Assembly (NCBI GenBank): GCA_948288625.1
Contig: CAOHYA010000001.1
Location: 496,001-560,000 of the forward strand
Direction of reading: 5' to 3'
Source of the DNA: an uncultured Candidatus Saccharibacteria bacterium
GTDB taxonomy: Bacteria; Patescibacteriota; Saccharimonadia; Saccharimonadales; Saccharimonadaceae
DNA length: 64,000 nt
Shown: in pieces, positions 57,786 through 64,000 of the stretch
Position numbering within the stretch: position 1 is the first letter of the stretch
Layout: every line of letters begins with the position of its first letter
Notes under the pieces: generated by a model
Databases searched by the model: none
What the model saw: the letters and a program-made list of their open reading frames with translations, nothing else
Told to the model about the DNA's origin: nothing
Translations under genes and position numbers: made by a program

Positions 57786-58898
57786 CTAGTATCGGCCACG
57801 TTTCCGCGCGCGTTCCTGTTGATGCCTACTGGCGTACCTTGATGCGACACTTGTAACCTTTGCAGCTTTCGCCGTGGCTCCAAGCGTCGCGCCTGCCGCT
57901 GCCCCGAAGGGGTTGGACGTCGCGGCCAACGCGGCCGCAGCGACTGCAGCCTTGTTTGCCACCCAGTCCGCAGAATTTCCGATCTTATCCATTCGCTCGC
58001 CAGGAGAAGGCACATACCCTTGGTAGGGTCGTGCCTCAGCGCTACCGAACGTATAGTTGCTTGCCGGAGCAAGCAGACCAGCCGAACGATCGTGATTCGT
58101 GAAGACAGGTCCTTCGATCTGCACCTTCTGAATTCGAGCGCTGACGCTAAAAAACAGAATGATCGGCAGGATACTTGCTCCTGCCAGGGTAACGATGAGT
58201 ATTCCGAGCGAAGCGCCACCAGACAAGCCGGTGAGGCTCAGCGCGACTGCACCAATCGAAAGAACCAGCAGCGCGAGCGGCTGAAACGACAAAGCCGTGA
58301 CCGTTCCGGCGATCGAAATCCTATAAATAAGATTCACGACGCTATAACGGTAGGCGGCGTACGAAACAACCAGCAACGCCGAAAGCGGATACAGCAAGCC
58401 AGAGACGGTGTCTGCCTGGAATCCGAGCAAGCTCGTCGATATGTCACCGACGATTTTCACCACGCCGTTCATGGCAGGGCTTGCCTGGTTCAGTGCATTC
58501 GTCAGCGGTTCCGACCACCCGTTCGGACTAAAGAAGTCCGGTATACGAGTGATCGCCTGGGCGATTTGATTCGAGAAGTACGACAGCAGGTACAGCACAG
58601 GTACCAGGAAGTACCCGATAAAAAACAGCTTGATGAAATCGGCAATTCCGTTCATGGCGATCGCTGCGTCCTGCTTAATGCCTGCGGACAGGATTGAAAG
58701 CGTAAAGCTAACGGTCGCTACGAGAGCGGCAAAGCCAAAATTCACCCTGTAAAAACCTTGGAATGGCTCGGCCTTTAGGTCGGGCCAAGGCGAAGCCGCA
58801 ACCCGCTCGATCACCTGTTCGAGTGAATCGAGACCGGTACCAAAGAAAAAGGCGATGAGGCCATCGATGAGACCGGCGATAAAAGAACCGACATCCAT
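57786..58898 (-). CDS. VirB6/TrbL-like type IV secretion channel protein
   Basis: A 370-residue polytopic protein with six or more membrane helices (about 4-20, 55-75, 90-110, 175-195, 205-225, 240-260) and a Gly/Ala-rich basic cytoplasmic tail. The order, hydrophobic N-terminus with SFIAGLIDGLIAFFFGTG, middle helices and an Ala-rich end, is that of TrbL/VirB6. It forms part of the inner-membrane channel. AAGGAG 8 bases before the ATG. It follows the pilin gene, with a strong hairpin between them. Confidence 0.8.
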   Translation of the reverse strand: MDVGSFIAGLIDGLIAFFFGTGLDSLEQVIERVAASPWPDLKAEPFQGFYRVNFGFAALVATVSFTLSILSAGIKQDAAIAMNGIADFIKLFFIGYFLVPVLYLLSYFSNQIAQAITRIPDFFSPNGWSEPLTNALNQASPAMNGVVKIVGDISTSLLGFQADTVSGLLYPLSALLVVSYAAYRYSVVNLIYRISIAGTVTALSFQPLALLVLSIGAVALSLTGLSGGASLGILIVTLAGASILPIILFFSVSARIQKVQIEGPVFTNHDRSAGLLAPASNYTFGSAEARPYQGYVPSPGERMDKIGNSADWVANKAAVAAAALAATSNPFGAAAGATLGATAKAAKVTSVASRYASRHQQERARKRGRY

Positions 58899-58921
58899 TG
58901 TAACGCTCCTTACGTTGAAGG

Positions 58922-58950
58922 TGCCGGGCCGGCATTACGCCGGCCCGGCA
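58922..58950 (-). other. Strong intercistronic hairpin after the VirB2-like gene
   Basis: A 12-bp GC-only-type stem TGCCGGGCCGGC with GCCGGCCCGGCA and a 5-base loop. It lies between the pilin-like gene and the VirB6-like gene, so it may raise the level of pilin mRNA relative to the rest. Confidence 0.85.
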
Positions 58951-58964
58951 AAAGACGAGTAACT

Positions 58965-59405
58965 CTAGATATTCGCTCCGAAATCTTGAGCGACGCCCAA
59001 GACAAGCGTGAGGAGCGGAATCAGCGCGAAGGCACTGACGATCACGATCAATCCCGAAATCATCAGACCAACACCCTGTGCCCCCCTGCCGGTCTCCCGG
59101 TTCGCCGCGCGGAATTTGACGGCACCTGCGATCAGCAGGCACACGCCGACGACGAAGATGACGAACAGTACGGCGCCGAGGACCAGCCGTGTCAGCGGTG
59201 CGAAACCGCTGAACAATGCGAAGTCCGGCCCGCCGGGCAGGTACTGCGTGGGGTCATCAGGACCGTCGTTCTGCATCGGCAGCGCCGAAGCGGCACTGAC
59301 GGGCAGAAGGATCATCACGGCCAGCGCGACGATCAGTGTCGTGAAACGAAGGGTAAGTCGGCGTACGTAGAAACGCACCCGCTTACCCGCTGATGTGCTA
59401 CTCAT
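58965..59405 (-). CDS. VirB2/TrbC-like pilin subunit
   Basis: About 146 residues. A long signal region (RLTLRFTTLIVALAVMILLP, cleavage near ASA/LP) is followed by a short extracytoplasmic segment and two membrane helices (LVLGAVLFVIFVVGVCLLI and VGLMISGLIVIVSAFALIPLL) joined by a basic turn: the T4SS major pilin layout. The ATG at 59405 overlaps the ATPase gene stop by 8 bases, with GAGGGTG upstream. A longer frame begins earlier but has no ribosome site. It would build the pilus or the channel lumen. Confidence 0.8.
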   Translation of the reverse strand: MSSTSAGKRVRFYVRRLTLRFTTLIVALAVMILLPVSAASALPMQNDGPDDPTQYLPGGPDFALFSGFAPLTRLVLGAVLFVIFVVGVCLLIAGAVKFRAANRETGRGAQGVGLMISGLIVIVSAFALIPLLTLVLGVAQDFGANI

Positions 59406-60714
59406 TGTTCTCACCCTCCATGGGTTGGTCAGCATTGTGCTGAGTGGACTGCTGAAGACTCCCGCCCGGGTTGGACGTGAGGTTGGAAATGCTCCGGTTG
59501 CGTTCGACCGCCATCTGACTCCAGATTCGTGCAAGCTCGGAGTAGCCGTAGCGTACTTGCGCACTGAGTGCGCTGAGCTTGAACTTGTTCATCTTCTTCG
59601 TGCGCTGGTTTCCTCGAATGTAGTTCGAGAACGGCACGAGTACCACGCGGTCGGGGCTTACCCCGAACCGCTCGGCATACTCGTACCGAGTCCTCGAATT
59701 GAAATCCTTCGGCTTGACCGCACCGATGCAGACGATAACGCGGGGCGCTTCGCCGTTCTCGGTACGCAGGTTGAAGAGCTCTTCGTTGATGGTGCGCTCG
59801 ATTGCTCCGAATGACTTCGGTTGCTGAGCGTCGCCAGCGATGACGACGATATCGGAGGCATCCACCAGCCCGATCGTCCCCTGACGTGAATCGTTTTTAC
59901 CGGGTTCGGTATCGGCGATGAACGTGTGGGTTGCGGGCTTGATCCTCTGAACAAGAAGCTGGCTCGACTCGGAACTGATCGCCGGACCCTCCTCCGCATG
60001 AATCAGCATCAGATTCGAAACCGAATCTATCGCCGTAATGGGAATGAGGTCCTCGTACGTCGGGTGCCAGTCATCCTTCTCCAACCGTTCGATCAGCTTG
60101 TGACCAGTGATCACTTCCTTCTGCGAAACGTCGTTGACGTAGGGCAGTTCGAACCAATCGAGCAGGTTCGGGTCGCTGATGTCGCCGTCATACGAAATGA
60201 CATTGACGCCCGTCGCATCGATGAGCGATACGCTCAACCCAGCCGAGGTCGTCGTCTTACCGACGCCACCGCTTGAGCTGATCACGCACCCCGTAGCCAT
60301 CGACTCGGACCGGTGAGACTTCATGGTTCGCTTGTTATCGGCGATCTTCGCTTCGTAGTTGACGAAGCGCGGCACGCGAACGAACTTGCGTTTGTACAGC
60401 CCGGTTCGTGAATAGACCCACCAGGACATCCACAGAAAAACCTTCGCGTCGGACAGGCCGATTTCAGGTTTGTCTTTTCGGAGCCATTCGGGAAGGGTCT
60501 CCGTCCAGGGCTTTCGCGGCTCTTTGGGAACGACGTCCTTGGGCGGTTCGGTGGTCTTCGGAGGCTCGACCTTCTTCTTCTGACGGTCTTGCCGCCTTGA
60601 AGACTGGGCCGGTTCTACTTCGGTCACCACAGCTCTTGGAGTGATCCGAGCCGAAGGCATCGCCGACCTGAGGACGGCTCCTTCTTTCTCGGATGTTACT
60701 GAGTTTTCTGACAT
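59398..60714 (-). CDS. ParA/MinD-like ATPase of the secretion operon
   Basis: A 438-residue protein. The N-terminal 85 residues are Pro/Lys-rich; residues 95-125 contain KVFLWMSWWVYSRTGLY, a Trp-rich amphipathic stretch; the ATPase core has SSGGVGKTTTSAGLS (about 148-162) and VISYDGDISDPN. The first Lys of the deviant Walker A (KGGxGKT) is absent here. Such proteins (TadZ, CpaE or T4SS-associated) place secretion machines at cell positions. It is the first gene of the operon and is followed directly by the VirB2-like gene. The leader has three hairpins. Confidence 0.75.
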   Translation of the reverse strand: MSENSVTSEKEGAVLRSAMPSARITPRAVVTEVEPAQSSRRQDRQKKKVEPPKTTEPPKDVVPKEPRKPWTETLPEWLRKDKPEIGLSDAKVFLWMSWWVYSRTGLYKRKFVRVPRFVNYEAKIADNKRTMKSHRSESMATGCVISSSGGVGKTTTSAGLSVSLIDATGVNVISYDGDISDPNLLDWFELPYVNDVSQKEVITGHKLIERLEKDDWHPTYEDLIPITAIDSVSNLMLIHAEEGPAISSESSQLLVQRIKPATHTFIADTEPGKNDSRQGTIGLVDASDIVVIAGDAQQPKSFGAIERTINEELFNLRTENGEAPRVIVCIGAVKPKDFNSRTRYEYAERFGVSPDRVVLVPFSNYIRGNQRTKKMNKFKLSALSAQVRYGYSELARIWSQMAVERNRSISNLTSNPGGSLQQSTQHNADQPMEGENNE

Positions 60715-60781
60715 GTTGCCACGTCCTCTCTAATTGATCCAGAAGTTGAATGTACATGTATTGAATTGTAAAGGTATTGTA

Positions 60782-60868
60782 TCGAAGATACTCGACCTTT
60801 TTTGGGAATATCTTCGACCCGGATTCTTATCCGGTTATACGATTGGATATGACGCCAATGGTATAACC
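60782..60868 (-). promoter_or_regulatory. Structured leader of the type IV secretion operon
   Basis: Three hairpins lie upstream of the first gene: TCGAAGATA/TATCTTCGA (60782-60790 with 60809-60817), CCGGAT/ATCCGG (60819-60834), and GGTTATAC/GTATAACC with inner ATTGG/CCAAT (60833-60868). The last two share two bases and could be alternative folds, as in conditional RNA switches. Confidence 0.55.
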
Positions 60869-60895
60869 GAACAACAAAAATGAATAGTATGAGTT

Positions 60896-60924
60896 GTGCC
60901 TGGCCGGTATGAGCGGCCAGGCAC
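60896..60924 (-). terminator. Hairpin downstream of the PH-domain gene
   Basis: GTGCCTGGCC with GGCCAGGCAC and a 9-base loop, 19 bases past the stop. No U-tract directly follows. Confidence 0.7.
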
Positions 60925-60942
60925 ACTCACCCCCTTGAGTAG

Positions 60943-61722
60943 TCATTCCTTGAATTTCTTGGCGAGCCTTGAAATCGCGAACGGATCCTTGACGTAACGC
61001 AAGTTGCGGAAGATATCATCTTCGCTTCCTACTCGTTCGACCATAAGCACGTTGACCGTACCATAATTGAACAACGACTGTATCCATCTACCCTGCTTGA
61101 TCGCGATGTCGTTGGACGAATCGATACCGATCTTGCGCTCATCGGCTGGAATGTTGAAAAGGCGGCTTCCCTTTTGGATATAGGTGAATCCGTCTTTGTT
61201 GAAGATGAGGCTTTCGCCTTTCCACCTCCCCCAACGCAACCATATCGCTTTGGCATTCATTACCAAAGCGATGAGAAAAGCGACGATCGGAGCAAGGATG
61301 ATGACAAGCGGACCAAACGAAATGGGAGCGTACTCTTTTCCGTTGTATTCACTCATACCGTCCTGTACGTACCCGAACATAATCGGGCCGGCGATGACGA
61401 TGAAGAGCGCGATAATCGGAAACGTGAAAAACGTAACCGATGAGACACCGAAAACTTTGAATACGAAAAACCTGCTTTTGTATTCTTCGTCGGACTTTTC
61501 CGAAGGTTGCTCTTCGAACATCTCGATTTCCTCAGGCTCGTTAGGCTGCGTAGGCTCGTCCGTTGATTCTGACGACAGCTTCGGATCCTGCACAAGCCGG
61601 GCAAGGGACTTCAGGACTTTCGTCTCTTCGCTCGTAAGCCTTTGACTCGACTTGCCTTGCGACACATCTTTTTTTCGCCTTCGGTTTCTAAATCGAAAAG
61701 ACTGCTGATTGTTATTCGACAT
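60943..61722 (-). CDS. Bacterial PH-domain membrane protein
   Basis: A 259-residue protein. The first 85 residues are basic then acidic and disordered; two membrane helices follow (FFTFPIIALFIVIAGPIMF and LVIILAPIVAFLIALVM). The C-terminal part (about 165-259) reads as a bPH domain: GESLIFNKDGFTYIQKG, FNIPADERKIGIDSSNDIAI, GRWIQSLFNYGTVNVLMVER. The function of these domains is unknown; related YdbS/YdbT proteins are membrane-associated. It is transcribed in the same direction as the secretion operon but has its own structured leader and final hairpin. Confidence 0.75.
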   Translation of the reverse strand: MSNNNQQSFRFRNRRRKKDVSQGKSSQRLTSEETKVLKSLARLVQDPKLSSESTDEPTQPNEPEEIEMFEEQPSEKSDEEYKSRFFVFKVFGVSSVTFFTFPIIALFIVIAGPIMFGYVQDGMSEYNGKEYAPISFGPLVIILAPIVAFLIALVMNAKAIWLRWGRWKGESLIFNKDGFTYIQKGSRLFNIPADERKIGIDSSNDIAIKQGRWIQSLFNYGTVNVLMVERVGSEDDIFRNLRYVKDPFAISRLAKKFKE

Positions 61723-61860
61723 GCTGCTCTTTTCTCAAAGGAGTAAGTTGTAATCAACTAGCTAGTCGGTAGCTAGGACAACTTACAGCGGACGTGTAAG
61801 TATGCCTTATTTATACTCCTTTTAGTATAAATTTGCAATAATGTACATTTCATTGAAATG
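61723..61860 (-). promoter_or_regulatory. Structured leader of the PH-domain gene
   Basis: On the minus strand GTAAGTTGT pairs with ACAACTTAC, enclosing a second stem built from the CTAGCTA and TAGCTAG repeats. Another TTTATACT-AAAAGG-AGTATAAA palindrome-like element precedes it. No recognised riboswitch. Confidence 0.5.
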
Positions 61861-61909
61861 TAAATAAAAAATAAGATGAGAATTGACTGATATAAAACTT
61901 GTAATTTTG

Positions 61910-62617
61910 CTAATTCACTTGAAGCCCTGGTACTTTTACATAACTGAAGCGTTCTTGAAACTTAGGGGTTGAATCACCGTCGTCATCCTCTAACGAAACG
62001 AGGGTATTCCCTTTAGGTGTAACTTGATACACCCTATCTTTCGCGATTCGTCGGGCTTCAAGCCCGGGGATATACTCCTCAAGACCCACCGCCTCAAACG
62101 CTTCGTCCATCGAGACTGATCTAAGAATTTGCTCTCCAATCAAATGATCTAACGGGTATTTGTCGACCGTAAAGAGGTGGTTGATATCATATCCACTTAT
62201 GTAATGAGTGGGAGTTCTCAGTGAACCTGGGTTATCTTTGATTTCCTCAGGCATATAACTCCACATCACACCCTCGTTCACTAAAGCAGAGCCATACTCT
62301 TCAGGCTGGAAATTAAACTCTGACGGACGCATTGCATCAAAGGAAAGAAGCGCGCTATTCGTTGCTTCTTTGTATATGAGTTGCCCGCTTTCACTATCGA
62401 CATACGCTAGTTTCGGCGCGATAAGAGCACCTTCGATCAGACCTGCGGTGGATTGGCCTGACTTTACGTACTTAATGCCGTCTTCAAACCCTAACTTACT
62501 GATGGAATTAAGATACACATATCCGCGCACACAGGCTCCGAAAGCTTTATTAGCGAGACTACGCTTTGCTTCCTCGAATTTTTTCTTTTCAGCCGATTCT
62601 GGCGATTCCATACTCAT
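61910..62617 (-). CDS. Hypothetical protein, 235 residues
   Basis: I do not recognise this soluble protein. It contains AKRSLANKAFGACVRGYVYL in the N-terminal part, a Tyr/Pro-rich centre (PEEYGSALVNEGVMWSYMPE), and an acidic end (VSLEDDDGDSTPKFQ). The ATG at 62617 is chosen because TAATAT lies exactly 7 bases upstream, the leaderless arrangement; ATG 62611 is an alternative. Codon choice is of the first, A/T3-richer type. Confidence 0.72.
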   Translation of the reverse strand: MSMESPESAEKKKFEEAKRSLANKAFGACVRGYVYLNSISKLGFEDGIKYVKSGQSTAGLIEGALIAPKLAYVDSESGQLIYKEATNSALLSFDAMRPSEFNFQPEEYGSALVNEGVMWSYMPEEIKDNPGSLRTPTHYISGYDINHLFTVDKYPLDHLIGEQILRSVSMDEAFEAVGLEEYIPGLEARRIAKDRVYQVTPKGNTLVSLEDDDGDSTPKFQERFSYVKVPGLQVN

Positions 62618-62624
62618 AACGAAT

Positions 62625-62630
62625 ATATTA
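62625..62630 (-). promoter_or_regulatory. -10 box of a leaderless promoter (62617 gene)
   Basis: TAATAT on the minus strand, 7 bases before the ATG at 62617. Confidence 0.55.
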
Positions 62631-62656
62631 AAAGGATAATTCTCCCTACGCAAGCA

Positions 62657-62914
62657 TTACCATAGAATATTTAGGATGGCCACGACGGCAATCGCGCCCC
62701 AAAACGCGTTCAGCACCACCGTCTGCTTTACCTTTTTATATGAAGCGATGATTATGAAGCCGATCGCACCGGTAAGGTTAAGTAACTGAAAGGTTATATC
62801 GTTTCCGGATATGGCATTGAAGCTCACGAGAATATAGGCCAAAAGTATAGCGGCCGTTCCATACCAACCGGCAATTTCAGCAAGGAGTTGCGTGCGGGAA
62901 AGTCTCGTTTTCAT
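62657..62914 (-). CDS. CBU_0592-like small membrane protein
   Basis: About 85 residues with three membrane helices. EIAGWYGTAAILLAYILVS, NDITFQLLNLTGAIGFIII and VLNAFWGAIAVVAI match the conserved pattern of a widespread short membrane family (CBU_0592-like) of unknown role. ATG 62914 is preferred over an upstream start because TATTAT lies 8 bases before it. Confidence 0.8.
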   Translation of the reverse strand: MKTRLSRTQLLAEIAGWYGTAAILLAYILVSFNAISGNDITFQLLNLTGAIGFIIIASYKKVKQTVVLNAFWGAIAVVAILNILW

Positions 62915-62922
62915 ATGTATCC

Positions 62923-62928
62923 ATAATA
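62923..62928 (-). promoter_or_regulatory. -10 box of a leaderless promoter (CBU_0592-like gene)
   Basis: TATTAT on the minus strand, 8 bases before the ATG at 62914. Confidence 0.55.
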
Positions 62929-62991
62929 GCAAACAATGACCCATCAAACGTAAGGGACGCAGGCATTATTTTTACTTGTTCGTAAGCTGGG

Positions 62992-63029
62992 AAAGTGAAG
63001 AGGCGCCCATTACGGACGCCTCGCACTTT
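62992..63029 (-). terminator. Hairpin downstream of the 63036 gene
   Basis: GAGGCG with CGCCTC, inner CC/GG around an ATTAC loop, and outer AAAGTG/CACTTT. It starts 7 bases past the stop. Confidence 0.65.
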
Positions 63030-63035
63030 ACTACT

Positions 63036-63482
63036 TTACTTATCGGGTTGCCTGTACTCTCGGTAGCCCCATAGCCATGGCCAATGGACTTCGACGGTAC
63101 GGTCGGCGCGCTCGACGATATCGAGTCCGCTTCTCAACCACCCCATGTCTACTTTCGTAGCACAGTCGACACCACACAAAGTTCCCGTGTGGTGCTGGGG
63201 CATAAAGCCACCCGAGTCATCGACTTTGACGGTTTTGTCACCGTCATACGTCACCAACCAGGTGTGCGAACAGCTTTTCCCGCAACTCGAGGTCAACACA
63301 AGCGTGTCGCCTTCCGAGATGATAGCGGCGTTGTTGCCGATCGTCTCGACCCCGACGCTACTTCGGGGCCGTGAATCACTTAAGACAAGCGCGACTACGA
63401 TAGCTACGCCCGCGATAAGCAGGACGACGACGAATTTCAGTCCGCCGTCACTTCCGGAATATCTACCCAACATGTCCTCCAC
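63036..63482 (-). CDS. Small anchored extracytoplasmic protein
   Basis: A 148-residue protein with one membrane helix near the start (KFVVVLLIAGVAIVVALVL) and an outer domain with four cysteines (SSCGKSCSHTW and TLCGVDCATKV), probably two disulphides, and Trp-rich motifs (VHWPWLWGYREY). No family recognised. The GTG at 63482 and ATG at 63473 are both possible starts; GGAGG falls between them. Codon usage and the flanking hairpins match the second gene class, as in the secretion operon. Confidence 0.72.
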   Translation of the reverse strand: MEDMLGRYSGSDGGLKFVVVLLIAGVAIVVALVLSDSRPRSSVGVETIGNNAAIISEGDTLVLTSSCGKSCSHTWLVTYDGDKTVKVDDSGGFMPQHHTGTLCGVDCATKVDMGWLRSGLDIVERADRTVEVHWPWLWGYREYRQPDK

Positions 63483-63496
63483 TCGATACGAACCAT

Positions 63497-63510
63497 CTAT
63501 AGGCCTATAG
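63497..63510. repeat. 14-bp perfect palindrome in the 63036 gene leader
   Basis: CTATAGGCCTATAG, 14 bases upstream of the GTG. It could be an operator or form a leader hairpin. Confidence 0.5.
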
Positions 63511-63640
63511 GCTGGCTATAGAACTATGGATAGCTCGGAGTAGAGTAAATAATAAAGTGCACCAAAATGGTAGTAATACTATATCATTTTTAACATAATT
63601 TGCAATACTATAAAATCAATATCCTTATGCTTGATATAGA

Positions 63641-63672
63641 ATGCGCCCCTCGTTTAGTCACGAAGGGCGCAT
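63641..63672 (-). terminator. Hairpin downstream of the 41-residue gene
   Basis: ATGCGCCC with GGGCGCAT and inner CGT/ACG. It starts 14 bases after the stop. Confidence 0.65.
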
Positions 63673-63686
63673 CCAACTATTAAGAA

Positions 63687-63812
63687 TTATTTGAACGGAG
63701 ATGGCCGCATGAAAAGCTTCTCCAGCTTGGGACTCTCCGGAGACGGATTCTCGAGGATATCCTCGATTTTCCTGAATGCTTCATCATTAACGATGTACAA
63801 TATGAGTCTCAT
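63687..63812 (-). CDS. 41-residue protein of unknown function
   Basis: An ORF that I read from the sequence: ATG at 63812 and TAA at 63687-63689. The product is MRLILYIVNDEAFRKIEDIL followed by a Pro/Ser-rich, basic end. Promoter-like TATAAT copies lie at 63831-63841 on the minus strand, about 20-25 bases upstream, and the ribosome site is weak (AGAG). It is followed by a strong hairpin like the other genes of the second class. No family recognised. Confidence 0.6.
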   Translation of the reverse strand: MRLILYIVNDEAFRKIEDILENPSPESPKLEKLFMRPSPFK

Positions 63813-63861
63813 TTCTCTAGCGTTGGATTGATTATATTATACTCTTTATTCATACTTTTGT

Positions 63862-63947
63862 CAATACGTTCATACAATCACGTACAATGCGTTGTTATAC
63901 ATACAACCTCGACTTGATTTTTTAGCAAAAATAATGTACAATACGTT
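63862..63947. repeat. Three direct CAATRCGTT repeats
   Basis: CAATACGTT at 63862-63870, CAATGCGTT at 63885-63893 and CAATACGTT at 63939-63947, the last overlapping the -10 box of the rightmost gene. They may be regulator sites for the divergent promoters. Confidence 0.4.
63914..63942 (+). promoter_or_regulatory. Promoter of the rightmost gene
   Basis: TTGATT (63914-63919) and TACAAT (63937-63942) with a 17-base spacer. Confidence 0.6.
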
Positions 63948-63977
63948 AGTTAATATAGACTAAGGAGATACAAATTC

Positions 63978-64000
63978 ATGATTATTACCCGCATCGCTCA
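63978..64000 (+). CDS. Start of an unidentified gene (runs off window)
   Basis: ATG at 63978 with AAGGAG 10 bases upstream and a promoter at 63914-63942. Only MIITRIA is visible, so no function can be given. Its ribosome-site context AAGGAGATACAAAT is the same as that of the short ORF before rplA. Confidence 0.5.

Noticed and set aside
1..64000. CRISPR arrays, insertion sequences, integrases, att sites or alternative genetic code
   Set aside because: No regularly spaced repeats, transposase motifs or integrase motifs were seen. TGA serves as a normal stop for several genes and full-length proteins appear with the standard code.

Overview
ORGANISM. The window looks like a chromosome segment of a Patescibacteria (CPR) bacterium, most likely a Candidatus Saccharibacteria (TM7) lineage, probably environmental. 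The evidence is dense packing of compact genes, divergent informational proteins (a RecR without most zinc-finger cysteines, a CysRS with an altered HIGH motif, an L1 with a long N-terminal extension), type IV pilin genes, a reduced type IV secretion locus, and many short unknown genes. TGA is used as a stop (38868-38870 and 45033-45035, minus strand), so this is not genetic code 25. Taxonomy is an inference; no rRNA gene is present.

LAYOUT. 1-12 kb is housekeeping: a two-component pair, an HxlR regulator, a FAD-linked oxidoreductase, an AI-2E family permease, cysS, a DHH phosphoesterase, recR and its YbaB partner, a membrane glycosyltransferase, dnaB and dnaX. 12-19.2 kb is envelope and surface: a pilus gene set led by a pilin-like protein carrying an RCC1 beta-propeller with a ricin-type lectin inserted in it, then a TPM-domain and LemA-like pair. 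19.4-31.2 kb holds rplL, rplJ, rplA, rplK, nusG and secE in their usual relative order but split apart by unrelated genes, including a thyX / dCTP-deaminase-like / tmk group for dTTP supply and a second copy of the FAD oxidoreductase. 31.2-44.9 kb is mixed: a sensor kinase, metallopeptidase, P-loop kinase, MscS channel, flavin-linked and Rossmann oxidoreductases, an ABC exporter, a secreted propeller-like protein and a PAP2 phosphatase. 45.0-48.8 kb is a three-gene module resembling phage tail fibre and tailspike proteins but with no other phage genes. 48.9-52.4 kb has a ferredoxin reductase-like flavoprotein, a glycosyltransferase and a DNA photolyase. 52.7-60.7 kb is a type IV secretion operon (ParA-like ATPase, VirB2-like pilin, VirB6/TrbL, a VirB3/VirB4-N-like protein, a separate VirB4 ATPase, an accessory protein, and a lysozyme-like plus M23 wall hydrolase). 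60.9-64 kb carries small membrane and unknown proteins.

TWO EXPRESSION STYLES. The most striking pattern runs across genes. Many first-in-operon genes have a -10 box (TATACT, TATAGT, TATAAT and similar) ending only 7-8 bases before the start codon, so their mRNAs should be leaderless. Operon-internal genes instead carry Shine-Dalgarno sites. A second class (12049-12348, 16882-19143, 20746-20925, thyX, the secretion operon, 60943-61722, 63036-63812) prefers G/C-ending codons, has structured 5-prime leaders and is followed by a strong GC-rich hairpin that mostly lacks a U-tract. These look like a co-regulated or differently evolved set, several of whose members act at the cell surface.

Pilins with a lectin, tail-fibre-like proteins and the wall-hydrolase-armed secretion system together fit an epibiont that contacts a host bacterium; that connection is inference.
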